From the NCBI GenBank assembly GCA_027493775.1, contig JAOSKE010000002.1:248001-312000 (forward strand): a stretch of DNA of 64,000 nt, read 5' to 3'. The notes beneath the pieces were generated by a model. The model was not told where the DNA came from, did no database searches, and worked only from the letters and a program-made list of their open reading frames with translations. This document shows positions 40,596 to 47,758 of this stretch, piece by piece (within the stretch, counting starts at the first letter, position 1; each line of letters opens with the position of its first letter). This DNA comes from Kiritimatiellia bacterium. GTDB taxonomy: Bacteria > Verrucomicrobiota > Kiritimatiellia > CAIVKH01. The position numbers and the translations under genes are program-made.

Positions 40596-40676
40596 TGGTG
40601 CCCGGGGCGGGGTCGAACCCGCACGACCTTGCGGTCAAGGGATTTTCCTGCCTGAGGCAGGCCTGCCTTTGGCAGG
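40596..40676 (-). pseudogene. Truncated tRNA-Leu 3' half plus 30-bp palindrome, one G shorter
   Basis: Same unit with one G less in the acceptor/T-stem G run, which would break pairing if the fragment were folded as a tRNA half. Confidence 0.85.
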
Positions 40677-40684
40677 AAGTCCCC

Positions 40685-40957
40685 TTAGTTTATTTTTTTG
40701 GTGATGTGCTCTTCTAGCATCGCCCGTCCAACACCTGACTTCAGAAATATTTCTCTCTTTCGTGCTTCCGTATAGGTGTCGAAGTACTCAATCCAAACGA
40801 GTTCAAGGGGCTTGCGTTTTTTCGTCGAAGAGACGCGACCAGCGTGATGATCGGCCCAGCGCTTCCGCATGTCGCGAGTTGCACCCTTGTATAGGTAATC
40901 GCGCTTTTCTCCGCACAGGACTGCGTATGCCGCTGGGCGCGGCTCTAGTGGCTCCAT
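40685..40957 (-). CDS. GIY-YIG nuclease family protein, copy 5
   Basis: Intact 90-residue copy identical to copy 6. The unit carries the longer G5 form of the tRNA half at 40974. Start ATG at 40957 (MEPLEPRPAAY), spacing to the tRNA CCA end 16 bp. Confidence 0.8.
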   Translation of the reverse strand: MEPLEPRPAAYAVLCGEKRDYLYKGATRDMRKRWADHHAGRVSSTKKRKPLELVWIEYFDTYTEARKREIFLKSGVGRAMLEEHITKKIN

Positions 40958-40973
40958 TGTCCGCTGCCTTTGT

Positions 40974-41055
40974 TGGTGCCCGGGGCGGGGGTCGAACCCG
41001 CACGACCTTGCGGTCAAGGGATTTTCCTGCCTGAGGCAGGCCTGCCTTTGGCAGG
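40974..41055 (-). pseudogene. Truncated tRNA-Leu 3' half plus 30-bp palindrome
   Basis: Same 82-bp module between GIY-YIG copies 5 and 4; the frameshifted end of copy 4 reads through it. Confidence 0.85.
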
Positions 41056-41337
41056 AAGTCCCCTTAGTTTATTTTTTTTGGTGATGTGCTCTTCTAGCAT
41101 CGCCCGTCCAACACCTGACTTCAGAAATATTTCTCTCTTTCGTGCTTCCGTATAGGTGTCGAAGTACTCAATCCAAACGAGTTCAAGGGGCTTGCGTTTT
41201 TTCGTCGAAGAGACGCGACCAGCGTGATGATCGGCCCAGCGCTTCCGCATGTCGCGAGTTGCACCCTTGTATAGGTAATCGCGCTTTTCTCCGCACAGGA
41301 CTGCGTATGCCGCTGGGCGCGGCTCTAGTGGCTCCAT
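41014..41337 (-). CDS. GIY-YIG nuclease family protein, copy 4, altered C-terminus
   Basis: Same protein up to EEHITKK, then an extra T in the T8 run after it (near 41072-41079) shifts the frame, so the end reads NKLRGLPAKGRP and runs through the palindrome and part of the tRNA half to 41014. The catalytic region is unchanged, so the protein may still be active. May be a homopolymer sequencing error. Confidence 0.65.
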   Translation of the reverse strand: MEPLEPRPAAYAVLCGEKRDYLYKGATRDMRKRWADHHAGRVSSTKKRKPLELVWIEYFDTYTEARKREIFLKSGVGRAMLEEHITKKNKLRGLPAKGRPASGRKIP

Positions 41338-41353
41338 TGTCCGCTGCCTTTGT

Positions 41354-41435
41354 TGGTGCCCGGGGCGGGGGTCGAACCCGCACGACCTTGCGGTCAAGGG
41401 ATTTTCCTGCCTGAGGCAGGCCTGCCTTTGGCAGG
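41354..41435 (-). pseudogene. Truncated tRNA-Leu 3' half plus 30-bp palindrome
   Basis: Same 82-bp module between GIY-YIG copies 4 and 3. Confidence 0.85.
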
Positions 41436-41443
41436 AAGTCCCC

Positions 41444-41716
41444 TTAGTTTATTTTTTTGGTGATGTGCTCTTCTAGCATCGCCCGTCCAACACCTGACTT
41501 CAGAAATATTTCTCTCTTTCGTGCTTCCGTATAGGTGTCGAAGTACTCAATCCAAACGAGTTCAAGGGGCTTGCGTTTTTTCGTCGAAGAGACGCGACCA
41601 GCGTGATGATCGGCCCAGCGCTTCCGCATGTCGCGAGTTGCACCCTTGTATAGGTAATCGCGCTTTTCTCCGCACAGGACTGCGTATGCCGCTGGGCGCG
41701 GCTCTAGTGGCTCCAT
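41444..41716 (-). CDS. GIY-YIG nuclease family protein, copy 3
   Basis: Intact 90-residue copy, identical at protein level to copies 5 and 6. Start at 41716, stop TAA at 41444-41446 as in the other intact units. Confidence 0.8.
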   Translation of the reverse strand: MEPLEPRPAAYAVLCGEKRDYLYKGATRDMRKRWADHHAGRVSSTKKRKPLELVWIEYFDTYTEARKREIFLKSGVGRAMLEEHITKKIN

Positions 41717-41732
41717 TGTCCGCTGCCTTTGT

Positions 41733-41814
41733 TGGTGCCCGGGGCGGGGGTCGAACCCGCACGACCTTGCGGTCAAGGGATTTTCCTGCCTGAGGCAGGC
41801 CTGCCTTTGGCAGG
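41733..41814 (-). pseudogene. Truncated tRNA-Leu 3' half plus 30-bp palindrome
   Basis: Same 82-bp module between GIY-YIG copies 3 and 2; the shifted frame of copy 2 ends inside it. Confidence 0.85.
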
Positions 41815-41822
41815 AAGTCCCC

Positions 41823-42096
41823 TTAGTTTATTTTTTTGGTGATGTGCTCTTCTAGCATCGCCCGTCCAACACCTGACTTCAGAAAATATTTCTCTCTTTC
41901 GTGCTTCCGTATAGGTGTCGAAGTACTCAATCCAAACGAGTTCAAGGGGCTTGCGTTTTTTCGTCGAAGAGACGCGACCAGCGTGATGATCGGCCCAGCG
42001 CTTCCGCATGTCGCGAGTTGCACCCTTGTATAGGTAATCGCGCTTTTCTCCGCACAGGACTGCGTATGCCGCTGGGCGCGGCTCTAGTGGCTCCAT
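41823..42096 (-). pseudogene. GIY-YIG nuclease family protein, copy 2, frameshifted
   Basis: An extra A at the AAAATATT stretch near 41883-41886 shifts the frame after EARKREIF, so the reading continues as SEVRCWTGDARRAHHQKN and ends at 41773. The C-terminal basic helix (LKSGVGRAM) is lost from the first frame but is present in the other. Either a real inactivation or a homopolymer error. Confidence 0.65.
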
Positions 42097-42112
42097 TGTC
42101 CGCTGCCTTTGT

Positions 42113-42193
42113 TGGTGCCCGGGGCGGGGTCGAACCCGCACGACCTTGCGGTCAAGGGATTTTCCTGCCTGAGGCAGGCCTGCCTTTGGCAGG
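42113..42193 (-). pseudogene. Truncated tRNA-Leu 3' half plus 30-bp palindrome, one G shorter
   Basis: Same module between GIY-YIG copies 2 and 1, with the same one-base-shorter G run as the copy at 40596. Confidence 0.85.
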
Positions 42194-42201
42194 AAGTCCC
42201 C

Positions 42202-42474
42202 TTAGTTTATTTTTTTGGTGATGTGCTCTTCTAGCATCGCCCGTCCAACACCTGACTTCAGAAATATTTCTCTCTTTCGTGCTTCCGTATAGGTGTCGAA
42301 GTACTCAATCCAAACGAGTTCAAGGGGCTTGCGGTTTTTCGTCGAAGAGACGCGACCAGCGTGATGATCGGCCCAGCGCTTCCGCATGTCGCGAGTTGCA
42401 CCCTTGTATAGGTAATCGCGCTTTTCTCCGCACAGGACTGCGTATGCCGCTGGGCGCGGCTCTAGTGGCTCCAT
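42202..42474 (-). CDS. GIY-YIG nuclease family protein, copy 1 (next to the intact tRNA)
   Basis: The copy directly downstream of the full tRNA-Leu gene; 16 bp separate the CCA end (42491) from ATG 42474. It differs from the rest at one codon (STKNRKP in place of STKKRKP), the only clear amino-acid substitution inside the catalytic domain among the copies. This may be the oldest or the source copy. It could be co-transcribed with tRNA-Leu and released by tRNA 3' processing. Confidence 0.82.
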   Translation of the reverse strand: MEPLEPRPAAYAVLCGEKRDYLYKGATRDMRKRWADHHAGRVSSTKNRKPLELVWIEYFDTYTEARKREIFLKSGVGRAMLEEHITKKIN

Positions 42475-42490
42475 TGTCCGCTGCCTTTGT

Positions 42491-42576
42491 TGGTGCCCGG
42501 GGCGGGGGTCGAACCCGCACGACCTTGCGGTCAAGGGATTTTAAGTCCCTTGTGTCTGCCATTCCACCACCCGGGC
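42491..42576 (-). tRNA. tRNA-Leu (anticodon UAA)
   Basis: 86 nt including an encoded CCA. Acceptor stem GCCCGGG pairs with CCCGGGC; the anticodon arm is AGGGA-CTTAAAA-TCCCT, giving anticodon TAA (reads UUA); a long variable arm (type II tRNA) and the T arm GCGGGTTCGACCCCCGC follow. The only complete copy of the tRNA in this window, and the upstream border of the repeat array. Confidence 0.95.
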
Positions 42577-42640
42577 AGGAGTTGTGTTCGCGCCCTAATC
42601 TGTGGGTTGGGCTTCGAATAGACAACAAAAAGTTGTACGA

Positions 42641-42712
42641 GGGATTTTTCTGCCAAAGGCAGACCTGCCTGAGGCAGGTAGTCCCTTGTGCCTGCCTTTC
42701 CAATAAGTCACC
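42641..42712 (-). pseudogene. Degenerate tRNA-Leu-like 5' half with a 30-bp palindrome in the anticodon loop
   Basis: On the minus strand the sequence reads like the 5' half of the neighbouring tRNA-Leu (TTGGAAAGGCAGGCACAAGGG against GGTGGAATGGCAGACACAAG), then GGGACTA, then 30 bp made of two hairpins (CCTGCCTCAGGCAGG and TCTGCCTTTGGCAGA), then AAAATCCC. The T arm and acceptor stem are not recognisable, so it is not a working tRNA. The insertion point corresponds to that in the array units. Confidence 0.6.
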
Positions 42713-42818
42713 AATGCGCGCTAAAAAAGCCTGTTGCGAACACCGACAAAAACTCCAGCCAGCTCATTTGATTCCTGAGCTTGGTTACGACAATGAAACA
42801 GCCTAGAATGGGTGGCCT

Positions 42819-43442
42819 ATGCCATCTCCCATCCAGCAAATCATGTTCGATCTCGGTGTCGTTTTGTTACACCTCGATTATGAACGGGCGCGGGACGCTT
42901 GTGTCAGGCTCTGTGATCCGAAGAAGCTGGCGGAGGGCGGACGTTTTTTATCCTTGCTCGGACGTGCGCCTGAAGTGGATGCGTATGAACGTGGCGACTT
43001 GAGCGTGCAAAACCTCTTCAACTATTTCGCCGAATCATCGGGGTTCCGCGGTTCGCTGCAAGAATTCATCGAAATCTGGCGCGGCATCTTTCGCGAAAAT
43101 GATCCGATGATCGAATTCGGGCGCGAACTGGAGAAACGCTATCCGATTTATTTCATGACAAATGCAGGGGATATTCATGTGCCGTGGGTCTTTGACCGCT
43201 TCCCGCGCCTGCGTTTCTTTCGCGATGTCGCCGCCTCGTGCTATATCAATGCAATGAAGCCGGAGGCGCTGTTTTATACACGCGCACTGGCGAAATTTAA
43301 TGTTTCCGCGGAAAGCAGCCTGTTCATTGATGACCGCCCGGAAAATATAGAATCAGCCCGCGCGGCGGGATTCCATTGCGTCCTCTACCAAAACCCGGAA
43401 CAGGCCATCGGGGAAACCATTAACTTGCTTGAATCTACTTGA
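42819..43442 (+). CDS. HAD-superfamily hydrolase (HAD-IA, YihX-like)
   Basis: 207 residues. IMFDLGVVLL is HAD motif I with the nucleophile Asp, YFMTNAGD motif II, a Lys in NAMKPEALFY motif III, and FIDDRPENIESARAAG motif IV. A helical cap of the C1 type lies between motifs I and II. It probably dephosphorylates a small sugar phosphate. The second Asp of DxD is replaced by Gly, as in YihX-type enzymes. Confidence 0.88.
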   Translation: MPSPIQQIMFDLGVVLLHLDYERARDACVRLCDPKKLAEGGRFLSLLGRAPEVDAYERGDLSVQNLFNYFAESSGFRGSLQEFIEIWRGIFRENDPMIEFGRELEKRYPIYFMTNAGDIHVPWVFDRFPRLRFFRDVAASCYINAMKPEALFYTRALAKFNVSAESSLFIDDRPENIESARAAGFHCVLYQNPEQAIGETINLLEST

Positions 43443-43488
43443 GAAACTCTGTCTAATCCATACGTTCGCCTGACGAAACGGAGTTGCT

Positions 43489-45276
43489 ATGACAAAAAAC
43501 AGTAAGCTGAATGTATGGGTTCAAGACATGGTTGCGCTCTGCAAGCCGGACAAGGTGCAGTGGTGCGACGGTTCGGACGCGGAGAATACGGAGCTTTGTA
43601 ACCTGCTCGTCAAAACTGGAACATTCGCCCCCATTTCCAAGCGCCCCGGCAGTTATCTTTGTCGTTCCAACCCCGGCGACGTGGCGCGCACGGAAGATCG
43701 CACATTCATTTCGAGCAAGAAGAAGGAAGATGCTGGCCCCACGAACAACTGGCGCAGCCCTGCGGAAATGCGCACCTTGATCGGCGAGATTTTCGACGGC
43801 TGCATGCGCGGTCGCACCATGTATGTCATCCCGTTCAGCATGGGCCCCGTCGGCGGCCCCATCTCCCACATCGGCGTGGAACTCACCGACTCTCCCTACG
43901 TCGTGGTGAATATGCGCATCATGACGCGCATGGGTAAGGAAGTGCTCGACGCGTTGGGCGATGGAGACTTTGTCCCTTGCGTCCACACCGTCGGCGCTCC
44001 ACTCGCCCCCGGCCAGCAGGACGTTCCCTGGCCTTGCAATGCAGAGCAGAAATACATCATCCACTTCCCAGAAACGCGCGAGATTTGGTCCTACGGCAGC
44101 GGCTACGGCGGCAATGCGTTGCTCGGCAAGAAGTGTTTTGCTCTTCGCATCGCCTCCTGTATGGCACGCGACCAAGGGTGGATGGCAGAGCACATGCTCA
44201 TCCTTGGCCTCACCAATCCGGAAGGAAAAAAGATCTATGTCGCGGCAGCGTTCCCGAGCGCCTGCGGCAAGACAAACCTCGCCATGCTCACCCCCACCCT
44301 CCCCGGTTGGAAGGCGGAATGCATTGGCGATGACATTGCGTGGATGAAAATCGGGCCGGACGGCCGCCTCTGGGCGATCAATCCCGAAGCCGGCTTCTTC
44401 GGCGTCGCGCCGGGCACCTCGATGCAATCCAATCCCAACGCAATGGCCGCCATCGAGACCAACACCGTCTTCACCAATGTGGCATCCACACCGGACGGAG
44501 ATATCTGGTGGGAAGGCATGTCAACACCCCCTGCGCACGCCACGAGTTGGCTCGGCGAACCATGGACACCGGAAGACCACAAGAAGGCCTCGCATCCGAA
44601 CGCGCGTTACACGGCGCCGCTCTCGCAGTGCCCCATCATTGACCCGGCCTACAACGAACCCGCAGGGGTGCCGATTTCGGCCATTCTTTTCGGCGGACGT
44701 CGGCCGTCCACAATCCCGCTTGTGTACGAATCACTCAACTGGCAACACGGCGTCTTCCTTGGTGCAATTCAGGCATCCGAGACAACTGCGGCAGCGACCG
44801 GAAAAGTCGGCCATGTTCGCCGCGACCCCATGGCAATGCTTCCCTTCTGCGGCTACAACATCGGCGACTACTTCGCCCACTGGCTGAGGATGGGCCGCGC
44901 AACGGCGACGGACAAACTGCCGAAGATATTCTTCGTCAACTGGTTCCGCCGCGACGCAAACGGCCGCTTCCTGTGGCCCGGCTTCGGCGACAACAGCCGT
45001 GTGCTGAAATGGATATTCGAGCGCTGCGAAGGCAAGGGCAACGCCGTCGATACAGCCATTGGCCCAATGCCAACACCGGCGGATATAGACACCTCCGGGC
45101 TGGCCCTGTCCGCAGCCGACATGGCCGAACTGCTCCGCATCAGCGGCGATGACTGGAAAACCGAGATTGAAGGTATTCGTGGGCACCTGAACAACCTTGG
45201 CGATCACGTCCCCGCCGAACTCTTCACCGAACTCACCGCCTTGGAAGAGCGTCTCAAAAACGCAGCACAGAGCTAA
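43489..45276 (+). CDS. pckG: Phosphoenolpyruvate carboxykinase (GTP)
   Basis: 595 residues. FPSACGKTN (residues about 255-263) is the hyper-reactive Cys-containing P-loop of the GTP-dependent family, [14 protein letters not shown] and the R/W-rich [21 protein letters not shown] follow, and [15 protein letters not shown] is the substrate loop. It converts oxaloacetate and GTP to PEP and CO2 in gluconeogenesis. An ATG with a GGAG site is preceded by the HAD gene 46 bp away. A strong terminator follows the stop. Confidence 0.96.
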   Translation: MTKNSKLNVWVQDMVALCKPDKVQWCDGSDAENTELCNLLVKTGTFAPISKRPGSYLCRSNPGDVARTEDRTFISSKKKEDAGPTNNWRSPAEMRTLIGEIFDGCMRGRTMYVIPFSMGPVGGPISHIGVELTDSPYVVVNMRIMTRMGKEVLDALGDGDFVPCVHTVGAPLAPGQQDVPWPCNAEQKYIIHFPETREIWSYGSGYGGNALLGKKCFALRIASCMARDQGWMAEHMLILGLTNPEGKKIYVAAAFPSACGKTNLAMLTPTLPGWKAECIGDDIAWMKIGPDGRLWAINPEAGFFGVAPGTSMQSNPNAMAAIETNTVFTNVASTPDGDIWWEGMSTPPAHATSWLGEPWTPEDHKKASHPNARYTAPLSQCPIIDPAYNEPAGVPISAILFGGRRPSTIPLVYESLNWQHGVFLGAIQASETTAAATGKVGHVRRDPMAMLPFCGYNIGDYFAHWLRMGRATATDKLPKIFFVNWFRRDANGRFLWPGFGDNSRVLKWIFERCEGKGNAVDTAIGPMPTPADIDTSGLALSAADMAELLRISGDDWKTEIEGIRGHLNNLGDHVPAELFTELTALEERLKNAAQS

Positions 45277-45298
45277 CCACCCAACACAAAATCAAACG

Positions 45299-45330
45299 AC
45301 AGCCCCCTTTATCACAAAGGGGGCTGTTTT
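45299..45330 (+). terminator. Rho-independent terminator after pckG
   Basis: A perfect 12-bp stem (ACAGCCCCCTTT paired with AAAGGGGGCTGT) around the loop ATCAC, followed by TTT-A-T. It starts 22 bp after the pckG stop. Confidence 0.85.
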
Positions 45331-45332
45331 AT

Positions 45333-45763
45333 CTTCTGAAAGCACCCCAGACCCACCCTCCCCAGTCTCCACACGCAACCCACCCCTTTGCAGAACTTGA
45401 CGCACACAACTTAAACAACACAACAGTTTGTCGTTTTGGGTAGGGCTCGACCGCCGGGCGAGCCTGAACGTTCCCGATTAACCTCGCCGTTCCAAATTGG
45501 TCTATTATTCCCCTTCGGTCGTTCGCCCCACATCTCCCCTCGGCGCGCCTAGCAGTCACGCCCTACCAACCATAGCAATATCGTGAACCACACGATAAAT
45601 CCCTTCCGCGTTCTTCTGCGCCTTGCCACCGTTAACAAGACAACGCCAAACTCTTAACCTCGCCCCTGTAGCCGCCCGCGTTGAGGGCGGTCTTACCCCC
45701 TCCGCGGTCAGCGCCCGCGGCCACAGGAGAAAACAGTCCCCGTCTATTGGGGTCAAGCGTCTA
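45333..45763. other. Non-coding stretch between pckG and the RAYT element
   Basis: About 430 bp with no supported gene. A 17-bp sequence (CGTCTATTGGGGTCAAG) is repeated in direct tandem at 45741-45757 and 45758-45774, the second copy running into the left end of the RAYT element, perhaps from repeated insertion or slippage. A GC-rich region with GCGGGCGGC near 45671 could fold but shows no known motif. Confidence 0.5.
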
Positions 45764-46879
45764 TTGGGGTCAAGTCTAGACATTGTACAATTCGCCAATC
45801 TTTTTGGCATAGGTCTCTACAAGTGTTCTAAGCCGTTTATCTCGTTTCATGCGTAAAGGCAGGCGGCGTACTGCTTGATAGACCGCGCTGTAATCAACGC
45901 CATCAACGTATCCCGCCAGTTCTTTTAGCCCATACCCTCCCTTGGTGCGCGCAGCCCATAAAGCAACATCGCGGCCCGGGTCGCCATACCGGCCGCAAAA
46001 CTCATCCCAGCGCTCTCCCTTCACGCCCTCCATACATTTCACATAATCGCTCCACTCAAGACGACGACGCAGGTTCTTCCGCCCCGCGCTCTCCCGCCCG
46101 ATCCCCAATCCAGCCCGAATTCGCTCCGCAAAGGCTTCGCTGCCCAACACAATTCCCCACCTCGCTCCCTCTGCAACGCTCTCCGTTGCGCCACCGCGCA
46201 AGCGACCTTCGGTCAACTTTCGATAACCCCGCCTTCCGCCCTTCACTCGGGCCAGAACTTCTTTGGTATTCAACCACGCGGGTGGCTTTGCATAGCCGGC
46301 ATACGCCGGATAGGAACTCCAGCGATATTCTCGTAATACCTTCAATCTCATCGCGACCATTTCCGCCGTCGGCGTCGCCCACCCGCGTCCCTCAAGAGCC
46401 TTGCCCTGCTTACTCAAGCCCAATCCCTTCACCGCCACGGGATTGTAATGGATATACTGACTCAGCGACAGAAGCCAAGCACCGCCCTCAACAAGCGCCG
46501 CCTTGAATCGGCCCTGAAACACACTGCCACACCGCCTGTGGCGACGATTCCACCAGATGCTGTAGCTGACATTCAGCCACTGAAGCGCCCGGCTCAGGTT
46601 GGCTTCGGGGCTACGCACTAATAGATGATAATGGTTCGTCATCAACACGTACGCATGAATCTCTATGCGATGCCGCTCGCTCAGTTGTTCCAGCAGATCG
46701 AGGAAATGCGCTCGATCCTTTGTGTCTCGATAGATGGCCTCGCGATTGTGACCGCGTGCCGTCACATGATACCACCCGCCTTCAATGTCAATTCTCAATG
46801 GTCTGCTCATGCCGATCTTGTATTCATTCTCGACGCGACCGCGCAAGCCCAAATGTCGAATGTCTAGACTTGACCCCAA
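45764..46879 (-). mobile_element. RAYT-type element (IS200-like) with 21-bp terminal inverted repeats
   Basis: TTGGGGTCAAGTCTAGACATT at 45764-45784 is the exact reverse complement of 46859-46879. The 1116-bp element holds one transposase gene whose stop codon lies within the left repeat. REP-associated tyrosine transposases nick single-stranded ends at such palindromic sequences. It sits inside the 3' part of an Rhs fragment. Confidence 0.75.
45776..46810 (-). CDS. REP-associated tyrosine transposase (RAYT, Y1 superfamily)
   Basis: 344 residues. The N-terminal MSRPLRIDIEGGWYHVTARG followed by AYVLMTNHYHLLVRSP contains the HUH (His-x-His) motif of Y1 transposases, and LSQYIHYNPV carries the catalytic Tyr. 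The C-terminal half is an extended region typical of the long RAYT group and ends in KELAGYVDGVDYSAVYQAV, a probable helix-turn-helix. Start ATG at 46810; the long frame continuing to 47323 is the Rhs fragment and is not part of this gene. Confidence 0.9.
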   Translation of the reverse strand: MSRPLRIDIEGGWYHVTARGHNREAIYRDTKDRAHFLDLLEQLSERHRIEIHAYVLMTNHYHLLVRSPEANLSRALQWLNVSYSIWWNRRHRRCGSVFQGRFKAALVEGGAWLLSLSQYIHYNPVAVKGLGLSKQGKALEGRGWATPTAEMVAMRLKVLREYRWSSYPAYAGYAKPPAWLNTKEVLARVKGGRRGYRKLTEGRLRGGATESVAEGARWGIVLGSEAFAERIRAGLGIGRESAGRKNLRRRLEWSDYVKCMEGVKGERWDEFCGRYGDPGRDVALWAARTKGGYGLKELAGYVDGVDYSAVYQAVRRLPLRMKRDKRLRTLVETYAKKIGELYNV

Positions 46880-47323
46880 CCGCGCGGCCATCCCTTTGCC
46901 TTTGCCAGATTGATTTGAACACGAAGGACACTCTTTCTCTGAGCCTGCTGCAGGAGCACAATGCCTTACGCAACTAGCTTCGGCCTCATATTCTGCTATT
47001 GCGCCAACAGGAACTCCATCACAGGTGGTATCCAATATTGGCTTGATTATTGGCCACCATGGTGGCCTCAAACCTTTGAGGCCGAGAACATCAATATTTA
47101 TGCAGGGGTTGTTCTCAACGAAACCATACAGGTTAATTCCGCCTCGTTCCTCGATTGGATCCCGATTGAGCCACCGACCCAACTGCGGGCTGTAGAATCG
47201 ATAGCCGTAGAAGCACATACCCGACGCGGTTGTCGTAGCGGTGGGGTCATTTTCTAGGCGTGAACATTGGGTTTCCGACCATGTGGAGCCGGTGCGGGAG
47301 AACGAAAAAGCCGCGGACCCCAC
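46880..47323 (-). pseudogene. Rhs repeat-associated core fragment (module a), interrupted by RAYT
   Basis: The frame shows FYGYRFYSPQLGRWLNRDPIEE, GGINLYGFVENNPCI and DVLGLKG, the Rhs core that precedes the toxin tip, then a variable tail with several Cys (CVRHCAPAAGSEKECPSC) cut off at the RAYT right end. No DNA upstream of 47323 reads as further Rhs repeats, so both ends are missing. Only a remnant of a polymorphic toxin. Confidence 0.75.
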
Positions 47324-47449
47324 GACACGGTTTTTCGAGGGGGCTCTGCCATTTTTTCGGTGCGAACAAACATCAATTTATCTTTCCCGTCATTTGTTAT
47401 TAAAGGCCTGTCCCTGATGCTCCTCTCTGGCTTTCCGTTGTTTAACATT

Positions 47450-47758
47450 TTACTGGGCATCCTCGCCGCGCTGTTGACCACTCTGACGCTTTGTCTTTCG
47501 TCGGTTTCGGAGCATACCAGCTACAACACCCAGAAGTACAACCAGCGCACCGGCGACTAACACGTCCCGATCAAATGACCCATGCAAGTCATCGTGAAAC
47601 AAGGACAAAGATATCAATGTTAGAACCATTGCAATAATAAGTAACCACTGCGGTACAGCACTACCGACATGACTGTGACTGTATTTTCTTGATATGAAAC
47701 CAATAATACAGGCCAAGACGATTACAGAGCCGAGAATAATTTGTGAATACAAAATCAT
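47450..47758 (-). CDS. Small membrane protein, candidate immunity protein for Rhs module b
   Basis: 102 residues with three membrane helices (IILGSVIVLACIIGFIS, WLLIIAMVLTLISLSLF, DVLVAGALVVLLGVVAGML) and a basic tail. It overlaps the Rhs module b stop as ATGA on the same strand, the usual arrangement of toxin and immunity gene. A membrane immunity protein would suit a toxin tip that acts on membranes; the tip of module b is indeed hydrophobic. No family recognised. Confidence 0.5.
   Translation of the reverse strand: MILYSQIILGSVIVLACIIGFISRKYSHSHVGSAVPQWLLIIAMVLTLISLSLFHDDLHGSFDRDVLVAGALVVLLGVVAGMLRNRRKTKRQSGQQRGEDAQ

Larger units (their letters stand above)
39838..42490 (-). repeat. Tandem array: seven ~379-bp units of tRNA-Leu 3' half plus GIY-YIG gene
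   Basis: Seven near-identical direct repeats lie immediately downstream of an intact tRNA-Leu(UAA) gene (42491-42576, minus strand). Unit lengths from the starts at 39838, 40217, 40596, 40974, 41354, 41733 and 42113 are 378 to 380 bp; differences are almost all single-base indels. Read on the minus strand, each unit holds a 17-bp spacer, a GIY-YIG ORF, a 30-bp double palindrome, and a 52-nt tRNA-Leu 3' half including the encoded CCA. The last tRNA half (39838) borders unrelated DNA. Unit homogeneity points to recent amplification or to gene conversion. Confidence 0.9.

Noticed and set aside
39838..42490. CRISPR-like array
   Set aside because: Repeats are 379 bp with coding content and no short repeat-spacer pattern; no cas genes are nearby.
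42491..42576. Group I intron in tRNA-Leu
   Set aside because: The intact copy has no intron. The insert in the units is a 30-bp hairpin pair, far too short and without group I core elements; only the position is the same.
40005..42806. Plus-strand 90-175 aa ORFs reading GARGGGRTRTTLRS across each repeat
   Set aside because: They run antisense through the GIY-YIG gene and the tRNA and repeat only because the unit repeats; no domain is visible.
45776..47323. One 515-residue Rhs-transposase fusion protein
   Set aside because: The join falls at the RAYT inverted repeat; the frame is continuous by chance and each half is a separate family.
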